NCBI RefSeq assembly: GCF_050947875.1
Contig: NC_134568.1
Location: forward strand, 260,396,115 to 260,460,114
DNA from: Dermacentor variabilis
Taxonomy: Eukaryota; Arthropoda; Arachnida; Ixodida; Ixodidae
Direction of reading: 5' to 3'
DNA: 64,000 bases
Shown here: positions 11,462 through 19,870 of the stretch, piece by piece
How positions within the stretch are numbered: the stretch's first letter is position 1
Layout: every line of letters starts with the position of its first letter
The notes under the pieces: model-generated
Told to the model about the DNA's origin: nothing
The model's input: only the letters and a program-made list of their open reading frames with translations
The model's database searches: none
Position numbers and translations under genes: made by a program

Positions 11462-12524
11462 CCTCCACCAAATAGCTAACGTGGTTTAATTACAAAGCCA
11501 GACGTATAAACAGGCAGGTCTTTTGGTCGAGCAGCGTGTTACGACTCAACACCACAAAGGCGTTAGTTGGACGATTGCCTCGTGTCAAAACCACCACCCC
11601 TCCTATCCAGACGTCAACGCAGCGTGGACGCCAACCGTTGACTGGTCCTACTAAGGGCGCTCACCTCATTACCTGGAAACCTGAGCAAAGGATGAAAAGG
11701 AAGGAACCACGACAACGAACTGAGAGGCGTAGTTAGCCGTTTGCGACGAGTCCAACCACCACTCTTCCTATCCAGGCGTCAACGCAGCGTGGACACCGAC
11801 TGAAAGGGTTCCACGAAAGACCCTAACCCCGCCTTTTACCTGGCGGCCTGAGCGAAGGGAAAAAAGGGGGGAACAACGTCGACAACTTGAGAGGCGCAGG
11901 TTGCTTTCTTGCCACATATGCCAAACCAGTCTCTTCGGACGCGGAGTATTGCAAGCATGGGCGTGGTATCGCAACGTAGTCGACGATGGTGATTTGCTGC
12001 TAGACGGTCTTGAGATTACCTATAGTCGACTCGCCTGGGGAAGACGGCGGTATTAAAAGCCAAGATTTTTCGAGAGTGAGGACAGAGGGTCATGATGTGA
12101 ACTGAGACGTTTAACTTGCTCCAGCATGGAGTGGGCTTCCGTAAGTGGAGCCGTGTAACTATGCTAAATAAACCCTTTTCCTTAATTTTCTACAACCTGA
12201 CGTAGTAGTCCATGGGCTTGGTGGATTCCATGCCCCGAACGCCACCCTAGCCGCAACAGGCACCGAGCGCGCGCGCTCTATATCCTCGATAGAGACGTTG
12301 ACGATGCGCCTGAAGCACACGCCCGTCTTCTTCTCTACATACTGCAAATCAGAATATTAAATTGATTAATTAACAAAGTTTGGCTTATAATCTATTTGAG
12401 TAATTAGTTTAGTCTACGTATTGTAATATACGAATTGAAGCCAGTAATTTCACAAATCCAATTGTAATGAATTTTGAAACTTGCACGAGTCTCCATATAA
12501 GCCCTGTGAATTAGTGAATTCTTA
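11462..12524. other. Leader/LTR-like region of gypsy element(s), not delimited
   Basis: This lies immediately upstream of the minus-strand gag remnant, where a 5' LTR and leader would be expected. I could not find matching LTR ends. A plus-oriented AATAAACCCTTTT stretch at about 12163-12176 looks like an LTR polyadenylation site of an element in the opposite orientation, so pieces of two elements may be joined here. Confidence 0.35.
11572..11905. repeat. Diverged tandem duplication, unit about 165 bp
   Basis: CCTATCCAGACGTCAACGCA at about 11602 recurs as CCTATCCAGGCGTCAACGCA at about 11767, both followed by GCGTGGAC. Further downstream, CCTGAGCAAAGG..GAGAGGCGTAG matches CCTGAGCGAAGG..GAGAGGCGCAG at the same 165-bp offset. 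Confidence 0.75.
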
Positions 12525-12748
12525 GGTTTTACGTGCCAAAACCACGATTTGATTATGAGGCACGCCGTAGTGGGGGGGATCCGAATTAATTTTGACCACC
12601 TGGGGTTATTTAAAGTGCTCCCGATGCACGGGTCACCGGGCGTCTTTCTTCATTTCGCCCCCATCGAAATGCGGCCGCCGCAGCAGAGATTCGATCCCGC
12701 GACCTAGTGCTTAGCAGCGCAAAACCAAATCCGCTAAGCCACCAAGGC
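12525..12748 (-). mobile_element. Full-length tick SINE (Ruka-like)
   Basis: On the minus strand it starts with a tRNA-like head at 12748 (GCCTTGGTGGCTTAGCGGAT as box A, then GGTCGCGGGATCGAATC as box B near 12705-12688). The conserved SINE body follows (GGGGGCGAAATG; GCCGTAGTG/CGGCGTGCCTCA; TTTTGGCACGTAAAACC complement). A poly-T run lies just beyond the head. No clean target-site duplication was found. Confidence 0.85.
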
Positions 12749-12796
12749 TTTTTTTTTTTCTTTTCTTTATTGCACGGAATTGTGAGTCGTGTAATT

Positions 12797-12895
12797 TCAA
12801 AATTGTTACACAGGGCTTATACTCGCCGTGGGGCTTATACTCGCCGTGGTGGCTTAGTAACAATTTTGGCGAAGCCACCACGGCGGGTGTAAGCG
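12797..12895. repeat. Compact cluster of nested inverted and direct repeats
   Basis: GGGCTTATACTCGCCGTGG occurs twice in tandem (about 12813-12849). CGCCGTGGTGGCTT (12842-12855) pairs with AAGCCACCACGGCG (12872-12885). CAAAATTGTTAC (12798-12809) pairs with GTAACAATTTTG (12857-12868). The pieces resemble the 5' head of the adjacent SINE, so this may be a rearranged SINE end. Confidence 0.65.
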
Positions 12896-13601
12896 CTGTC
12901 AAACTTGCGGTAAAAATGCACTGTTGTTCCACTTACATTCTTAATAAAACGCCCCTTTATGCACGGACGCTCAAAATTACTGGACCATCAATGGAATTCG
13001 TCGCGGAATTTGGGAACGCGTATCTCGAAACTGGTGTCATCCTCAGAATTTTTTCTAAGTGGATATGACTTTTGAAGTAACCAAATACAATTCATGAATT
13101 GCAATATGTGCTACATAGTAATTATAGGTCAATGTTAATTAGCTAACCTTGCAAATATGTCAGCCTCCAAAAGTAATCTAGAACAGGAAGTAGAATTGTG
13201 CTAAATGTCAAGGGTGATCTTTAAAAATTCTGTTAACGAAAAAAAAAATACACCCCGTATACTCCAGTACAGCAGGTTTGTGTAGAAGCTTCTACCGGCC
13301 ATGAGGTGCACCACTTTTAGAAATAACTGAAGCATGCAATTTCATCAGCACGCTATCGACTTGGGTTTAACTGATAAGGAATGTGGGTAAAGTTGGGGTG
13401 TGCGCTCAGGTATAAGGACAGTCAGAGGGGGTCCCAACTGTTTTTTTTTTTCAATAGAATTTTTATGACATAGCAAAATCTCTTCACACATTGGAACCGA
13501 GCTTATATTTTCAGCGCAAGCCTTTGTTTCAGCATGAAAAAGTCATAATTATTGGCACAAGGTTGAAAACGCGGCTTACGAACGGTTGCATGGTGTTAAA
13601 A

Positions 13602-13603
<2 letters not shown>

Positions 13604-13678
<75 letters not shown>
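13604..13678. repeat. (TA)n microsatellite
   Basis: About 37 uninterrupted TA units. Confidence 0.98.
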
Positions 13679-13680
<2 letters not shown>

Positions 13681-14544
13681 CTCAATTGACTGCGCAAGTC
13701 CGCAAAAAAAGCAAAAAATGAGAAACTTGGGATTTGAACAAAATGTTAAAAATTGACCTTTTTTGACGATTTTTTTAACCTGTCTTGGTAACACAAGTTT
13801 CTTTCGAGATTCTTTCTTCGCATACCTTGTTACATTCTAAGCCGCGCAGCAAAATGTATTTAGTTTCTTACATACTCGTCTTCTTTAATTTAGCGGGAAA
13901 ATTTGAAAAAAATTGCAGTGCATCGAAAAATTGGCAGTTTTCGCGCGCGAGTTAGAAAAAACAATAATTTCTTATTTCGATTAGATTTGCCAAGGATTAT
14001 CAAATGTCATAGGTTATCTGCTGTATGCAAAGACATGTTGCAATATTTTGTTCCAAGTACAAAGGAAAACAGCCAATCTACATTGCACTGAGTCTTTCCA
14101 TGCACTACGACTGCATAAATATCAGTCAAGTCGAAGCCGCTATTTTGACTATTGCTTTGCTCTAAATGGCAGTGTAATTGCTACAGTTTTGAAATTACAA
14201 TGCGTGCCAAAAGGGGCAACGTATATAAAAAGTTATTCAGCGCATTTTTCGTAATTAGCGAGATTGTCGTCGCAATTTTTCGTGCCACTAGTGTCCGCCT
14301 AGCCACGTAGCCTGTTTGCAAAAATAGAAGAAGCCCAGATATCCGAGACGTGGCGCTCAGTTTCTTTGTTTTAGAAAAAAAAAAGAAGTGTTCCGCATAA
14401 TAAGAAACACCTGTTCGTGTACCGGTGCACTGAAGGAGTCGCGTGTGGTTGTATAGTAATTGTATAATATGATACAAATCACGCTCTGCACTGCCGCAGC
14501 AGCCACGAGCCCAGCCCCACTCCAACCCGAACTGTGTGCCTGGC
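13679..14544. other. No recognisable feature
   Basis: AT-rich noncoding DNA with poly-A and poly-T runs. Long minus-strand open frames here overlap the LINE fragment downstream and show no domain. Confidence 0.45.
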
Positions 14545-15290
14545 CGTGTCCCTATCCACAAGATTCGTGAAGAGGACTTTCGGAAACCAGGAGGCCAAGT
14601 GACAACTTTCACGGACAGCAGGGACGCCCTGAAGCGATTCGCGGGCAACCCGAGAGTCGGATCCATACTCGGGAACATAAAGATCTGGGGCAGCAGGCTC
14701 CGTACACATAGGGACCGTAATTTGGACGTGCGGGTGGGCTGGGCAACGAGTCCGCGCGCGAGAGAGCGCGGCTCGGTCCCGGCTATCCCTACTCGCGCCG
14801 AACGACCGTGAGTCGGCCGAACGCGTGGCCAACCAGAAGAGGGAGGCCGGCGGCGCAAACCCCGACAAATGGCCACCGACTGCCACCAGAGCAACCATGC
14901 GGCGCCCAAGTGCTAGTTCATAGGGCGCGCACCGTCTGTACGCCCTGAGGGAGGATGGACCGATCAAGGGGCGCCTCTGCAAGAAGCGCCCACGCCGCAA
15001 CACCTTGAACGGCGACCGGAACCGGACAAGTCGGCATGGAGGTGGACAAAGCCGAGGACTCGATCGCCGCGGACTGTGACGCTTGTGCTTCCACACGACG
15101 GCGAAACACCGGTTGTGGGAGTGCCCCGGCTACAAAGGCGCACCCGGCAGAAATACGTCTAGCGTTAGGACTCTTAAACATTGGACAATACCCGACAGCG
15201 GCGGTCGAGTCTGCGCAACGCCGCAATCGCTTTGGAACTTTGCGCGCGAGGCGAGCACTGACAGTCGGGGATCTATCCTATTTATACACC
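14545..15290 (+). pseudogene. LINE ORF2 C-terminal remnant: RNase H-like and zinc-knuckle region
   Basis: I read this as the 3' part of a decayed I/R1-type non-LTR element. Plus-strand translation gives VTTFTDSRDALKRFA (about 14600-14645), matching the TDS aspartate motif of LINE RNase H. DVRVGWATSP near 14725 corresponds to the usual WVPGHSG segment after a frameshift. Further on, CDACAS in one frame is followed by HRLWECPGYKGAPGRNTSSV in the next (about 15080-15180), the CxxC..HxxxC C-terminal motif of such elements. Frames are broken several times. The motifs are short and the call is moderate. Confidence 0.5.
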
Positions 15291-15919
15291 ACTCCCCCCA
15301 TATAGGCCTTCGAGCCAGTCCTTAATTTCCTATACGTGATGGTGGTGGCACTGTAATTATTGCAATGTTTCAGGATGTCACTTTCGCTGCGTTGCTGTCA
15401 ACTCCATGTCGAAGTGTGGGGGTGGGGGGGGGGGGGTGCAGGTGCAGGCATGCATGCACTTGTTTGAGTGCATGCCTGCATAGCGACGTCTGGCAGACTC
15501 TGCACGTTGTTTCTACTGCTCTTCAAAGTCCGCTTCGGACAGCAATTTCTTCGGGCGCGGCGTGGCATTTCGAAGGCGAGTAGCGAGCATCGGTGTCTTT
15601 CCCTGCCGCTCGCCCGATGTGCCGAAATTTCCCCGTCATGATCGAGCACGATGTATGTGTAGCGCTCCTGCACGTGCTGAAGGCGCAGTCACTGCGCATG
15701 ACGTTCCATCGCGTCACCCCTCGCGTGAGGGGAGAAGCAAGAGCGTCGGACTTTTAGACGTGTTTAGACTGCACTGCCTTCGGGATCGGCGCACATTTTT
15801 AGACTGTACTATTTCCAGGGTGGAGCCCACGAGAGAGGCTAGAAGTTAGAAACATACCCCATACGGAAAAGTGGTGGTAACTCGCCAAGAAAGAGATTGT
15901 CTTCAAACTAGATTTTATA
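15291..15919. other. Noncoding, with G-run and repeat-like segments
   Basis: A poly-G run lies at 15418-15437. An imperfect palindrome follows (TGCAGGCATGCATGCACT against AGTGCATGCCTGCA, about 15443-15480). TTTTAGAC.TG..ACTGCACT-like words recur at about 15751-15810, suggesting a further unclassified repeat. Confidence 0.4.
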
Positions 15920-16250
15920 TACGGGGTGTCCCAGCTAACTTTAGCCAGAGTTTAAAGATATGCGAATTGCACGTAGCTGTACAGAACCAAGGTAATGTTG
16001 TTTGCCGTCGCTTGAAGATAATCAGATTATCTTTAATTCCGCCCAAGTAGATAATTAGTCTTCATTAATTAATCAAATTCTCAGATATTATAATTAGATG
16101 AAAAGTGTCAATGAGAAAATTGTAGAGCGACATGAAAAACTCCCAATACAGCTTTCTGTTGCTCGATACGTGCTACATAAAAGTGTTTTTTTTTTTTCGA
16201 GCGTGAAAGAAGCCCGCGAATTCACGCAAAGTGCCTCGAGCGGCCAGTCA
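15920..16250 (+). mobile_element. Non-autonomous DNA element fragment with GGGGTGTCCC end
   Basis: It begins TATACGGGGTGTCCCAGCTA, the same terminal flavour (TACRGGGTGT) as the element ends at 8697 and 13260. It continues through AT-rich sequence to where gypsy coding sequence starts (about 16255). Only one end is present. My memory of similar tick repeats supports the call, but no search was possible. Confidence 0.45.
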
Positions 16251-16728
16251 CGCGGCAGTTTTGCGTGCATTTACTATTTTACTCCCCACTTCGCATCGAC
16301 CGCCGATCCCCTGACCGATTTACTTAAGAAGGGAGTTTGTTTTGAATGGGGCGCACCAGAAGAAATCCCTTTCCAAACTTTAAAAAAGCAGTTAATTAGC
16401 TGTCCCGCACTAAGTCACTCTAATGATGACTGAACTAGGGAAGTGCACACTGATGCCAGCCAGAATGACCTCGAGGAAGTGGTAGTGCAATGTGATCCTG
16501 ATGGCATCGAAATTGTCATATGAGAGCCGCAAACTTTCAGATAACCGAGCGACACTACCGCTCCAATCAGCTGGCATATCTAGCGGTGGTATGTAGTGTG
16601 GATGATAAATTCCGTCACTATCTCTTTGGGCTCAAGTTCACGGTTCATGCTGCGTTAACTTGAATGATGTTTTCCAAGCAGCGCAGCTGAAGCATAACTT
16701 TGCCCAATAGATTATCACGCTGCAAGAT

Positions 16729-16752
16729 CACGTCAAAATATATTTTGACGTG
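16729..16752. repeat. Perfect 24-bp palindrome
   Basis: CACGTCAAAATA followed directly by its reverse complement TATTTTGACGTG, within the gypsy pseudogene. It may be chance or a small inverted duplication. Confidence 0.9.
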
Positions 16753-17252
16753 CGCCACCGTGCTGTGAGGATAAACAACATCGCCGATGCTCTCTCACGA
16801 AACCCCCTTGACCGCGAGTCCCTAAACGAGGAGAGTCGCATTTTCTTCTCTCAACAAGGCTTCCCCAAAGCCCAACAGGAGGACAAAAACTTTTCATCAG
16901 TCGTTGCCTCAATCGCTGCTACAGAAAAAAATTGGCGTTTGTAATACACGATGCCACACTGTGTCGGCGTCAGTGGCACAATGACCCCTCAGAAGAACGT
17001 CACCTCTTAATGATTCTTAATTGTTCTAGGTCGGAAATATTGCGACCCATTTATGACAGCCCGGAAGAAGGGATCGTCGCCCAGTGAGCCACGCTCCGCA
17101 AAAATACAAATACATCCTGATGGCCGAAGATAGCAGACGCAAGCAATGTCTGCTCCTACGTCGCTAGTCCCTAGTTGCGAAGTCCGTCAGCAATATAAGT
17201 GACTGCCAGGATGCGAGCCTGGATTACTGACACCTATCCTGCAGCCTCGTAG

Positions 17253-17479
17253 CTGCCGTGGTTGCTTAGTGGCTATGGTGTTGGTCTGCTAAGCACGAGG
17301 TCGCGGGATTGAATTCCGGTCACGGCGGCTGTACTTCGATGGGTGCGAAAACACCCGTGTACATGCACGTTAAAGAACCCCATGGTGGTCCAAATTATTC
17401 CGGAGTCCCATACTACGGCGTGCCCCATAATCAAATCGTGGTTTTGACACGTAAAACGCGATACTTTGTTTTTTTTTTA
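17253..17479 (+). mobile_element. Full-length tick SINE inside gypsy integrase
   Basis: tRNA-like head: TGGTTGCTTAGTGGCTATGG as box A region and GGTCGCGGGATTGAATTCC as box B region. The body carries GGGTGCGAAAACACCCGTGT, CACGTTAAAGAACCCCA and CGGCGTGCCCCATAATC, and it ends in a T-rich tail. Short flanks CTCGTAG (17246-17252) and CTCCTAG (about 17485-17491) may be a mutated target-site duplication. Removing the SINE brings integrase sequence on both sides together. Confidence 0.88.
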
Positions 17480-18385
17480 TTCCGCTCCTAGAAACTGTTT
17501 TTCATTCTGTTGGCATCGATTACATCGGAACTCTACCGATCACTGCAGCAGGAAACCGCTGCATCATTGTAGCCGTGGACTATTTGTCGAAATGGGTCGA
17601 AGTGACCGCTGTGCCATCTCTCGCGTCCGGTCACCTAATCGATATCCTAAAGCTCAGATTTGAATAGAGACATGGTCTACCAAAAAAAAATTAATATCAG
17701 AGCGTGCTCTGCGATATTCCGCAGCCGCGAACTAAGGAAGTACTACCTTAGTACGGCAGGGGTGCAGCACCATGACACGTCCGCATTTCATCCCCAGGAA
17801 AACGGCCTTACGCAACGAACCAATCAAAGCATCCAGGCACCATTCGTTCTATATACGAAAATAGGGGGGGGGGGGGGGGAATGAGAAGCCGACTGGGACG
17901 TTCACCTTCAATCAGCTATTTATGTCGTTAACACGACGCTGCAGACGTCTAATGGGGCAACGCCATATGGAACCGTCTACGGGAACCTGTCCCATCTGAA
18001 AGCGGTCATCAGCCTAGACACTCCGCTTACCACCTCCAGCCCCGACGACCGAGCGTCCGTCTTTAAAAAGATCAAAACAGCAGCGATCAGAAGAGCTTCA
18101 GAAGCGCAAGAATTGCAGAAGCGCTACTGTGACCGTCGACATCGACCTGCTCCGAATAATCACGTCGGTGACGAGGTGTGGGTACTTAGGGGAGTGAGCG
18201 CACCAAGCAAGAAGTTACTATCTACTGTTCCATACATAGCAGTCAACGCTCTGGAAGTTACGCAAGAAGTTCTGTCGAGAAAAGTTATCACTCCGCGCGT
18301 TTCGTCCATACCTCGCTGTGCGCCAACAGCGCTTACTCGCGGGAGCATGCACGTGAGGCTCCTCGCGACGGGTTGCAAATAAAAT

Positions 18386-18934
18386 CCCGAAAATAACAAC
18401 AAAAATATAAAAAAATGACCCAAAACAACGCATTAGCAGCCGTATACCACAGTGTGTTTGTTTCTAAGGATCAAACCTGTTTCATTCAATACTGAGCCTA
18501 TAGAGAAAACTGTTGCGCACAAATGCGGTCAAAAAACATCGAACTATATCCGAGTCAGAACGAAGTCACTGCAAGAAGTCTCTCTAGCCTCCACAGCGTT
18601 GACTGCTATATGTGTAACGGAGTATAACGAGTTTTCAAATGCCCTTCACAATTACTGAGCGCATAGGAGATAACACCTGGCGCGTCAGTACCTCAGTTCC
18701 AGGTGCTAGCCTTGACAGGCGTAAAAGAAATAACGTCGCCGTGGGCGTGTCCCGCCTCAAGTAAAGGTTCCGGGTGCTTGAATTGAACTGCCGATTTTAA
18801 ACTGAACTGTCGATTCTTTTTCAGGTCCGCAGCGTGGCCGAGTGTGAAGACAAAACGTCCGGATGAGCACTGGAAGGAAGAGAAAAGAGGGGGAGGGATA
18901 AAACAGAAGAGAAGGAAGTCTCTGGTTCATTACG

Positions 18935-18935
<1 letters not shown>
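18386..18935. other. No recognisable feature
   Basis: Noncoding sequence downstream of the gypsy pol remnant. An LTR might be expected here but no partner sequence was found. Confidence 0.4.
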
Positions 18936-19026
<91 letters not shown>

Positions 19027-19054
19027 GTGCGTGCGTGCGCGCGCGCGCGCGTGT
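18936..19054. repeat. (GT)n microsatellite with GC-dinucleotide tail
   Basis: GT repeats run to about 19020 and then grade into GTGC and (GC)n. Confidence 0.97.
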
Positions 19055-19061
19055 AGTTGAA

Positions 19062-19200
19062 AAATTGATGCACTTCCTAGCGAACAACTTATTGAAAGTT
19101 TCGGCCGGAGACAGTCCTTTCTCGACCTGTCTCAAGAAAGGTTGGTCTGGCCGAAACGTCGTCACAGTAAGCAGTTTTTTAGGAAGTGCATTAACTTTTG
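19062..19200. repeat. Imperfect inverted repeat of about 135 bp
   Basis: AATTGATGCACTTCCTAG (about 19063) pairs imperfectly with TTAGGAAGTGCATTAACTTT (about 19178). Inside it, GTTTCGGCC (19098) pairs with GGCCGAAAC (19150), with further complementarity between. It resembles a small foldback element. Confidence 0.6.
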
Positions 19201-19628
19201 AGTTATAAACTTGTGGTTATAATACATGCATATAGACCAGAGTCTTCCGCTCTCGCAGCTGCGTTTATAGCAAGCGCACTTATGCCCATCCCCGTCTATC
19301 GGTAGGGGCCTGAGCAGGGGTTGCCGGTTTGTGACGGGCCAGCTGACAAAGCTATGACGGAGAGAACACTGGCGGCAAGCATGCGATAAGATCAAGCTGA
19401 GCGCTAACGGCCGTTCTGGCCGTTTGTTCCGCCCGTTTTCGCTGTGCCTGCCAAACATGGCTGCAAAAAATTGGGCGAATTTGTACACTGCATGAAGCAA
19501 AGAACTAACTCGGCGTCGGTAGATTTGGCGACTGGAAATAAAAAATGCAAGCGCCCCATCGCGTAATCACAGTATGCGACACGATAAATAGTGGATGGCC
19601 TCATCATATGCAACATAAACAAACACTT

Positions 19629-19870
19629 CTAGATAAGATAGCTAACGGTGTTCATAGGGAGGTTGATTGGTTCGGCGATCGCCGTCTCTTCTGCAGTCTC
19701 GGGGTTTTGTGCACGGACTGTGGCAGACGCTAGTTCTCTGCCCTGAGAATCTACGACGTTCAGGGCGTAAGCATTTCTTTGCGGATATTGCCATTGACTT
19801 AGAGGGATATGAGCCATTGCATTCGTCCTGCGTGACGGCGGACAAATTTCTCGTCGGGTTTCGCATTTGA
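19629..19870 (-). pseudogene. I-type LINE RNase H fragment
   Basis: On the minus strand: NAYALNVVDSQGRELASATV followed by RAQNPETAEETAIA. This matches the opening of the RNase H domain of tick I-type LINEs (catalytic D in VVDSQG, catalytic E in the AEE motif). The frame ends in unrelated sequence soon after, so only a short piece is left. The assignment is from motif recognition, without a search. Confidence 0.5.

Larger units (their letters stand above)
8697..13260. repeat. Terminal inverted repeats of one split non-autonomous DNA element
   Basis: The left end (8697-8782) starts ATACAGGGTGTGTATTTATC and contains AACAGAATTTTAAAGATC. The reverse complement of the right end (finishing at 13260) starts ATACGGGGTGTATTTTTTTT and contains AACAGAATTTTTAAAGATC. 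Similarity continues about 85 bp inward (GGCATATAGCACAAATCTAC against GACATTTAGCACAATTCTAC). The two arms appear to be ends of one MITE-like element now enclosing about 4.4 kb of gypsy, SINE and other DNA. Confidence 0.6.
16255..18385 (+). pseudogene. Ty3/gypsy pol remnant: RT end, RNase H, integrase
   Basis: This plus-strand LTR-retrotransposon pol has many breaks. In order: the RT/RNase H hinge FTPHFASTADPLTDLLKKGV (about 16280-16340); RNase H pieces EVHTDASQND (16441) and ITERHYRSNQLAYLAVV (about 16541); the RNase H to integrase linker INNIADALSRNPLD (about 16774); remnants of the integrase zinc region to about 17240; the integrase core DYIGTLPITAAGNRCIIVAV then DYLSKWVEV (about 17518-17600); AFHPQENGLTQRTNQ (about 17785), the late core motif; and C-terminal QKRYCDRRHRPAP...VGDEVWVLR (about 18115-18190). 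A SINE at 17253-17479 splits the integrase. No flanking LTRs were identified. This is a different copy and orientation from the gypsy element at 8.8-11.5 kb. Confidence 0.85.

Noticed and set aside
14181..14909. 242-codon minus-strand frame, and the overlapping frame 14479-15096
   Set aside because: No recognisable domain; opposite to LINE-like motifs on the plus strand.
16729..16752. 24-bp palindrome considered as a transcription-factor or replication site
   Set aside because: It lies in a dead gypsy pol gene with no supporting context.
8697..18385. The two gypsy fragments (minus 8.8-11.5 kb, plus 16.3-18.4 kb) considered as one inverted or rearranged element
   Set aside because: They carry mostly complementary portions, but the intervening DNA holds a MITE end, SINE, microsatellite and LINE fragment, and nothing shows they share LTRs. 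Treated as separate.
18821..19208. Frames made of repeated TH or CV residues
   Set aside because: Pure translation of the (GT)n microsatellite.
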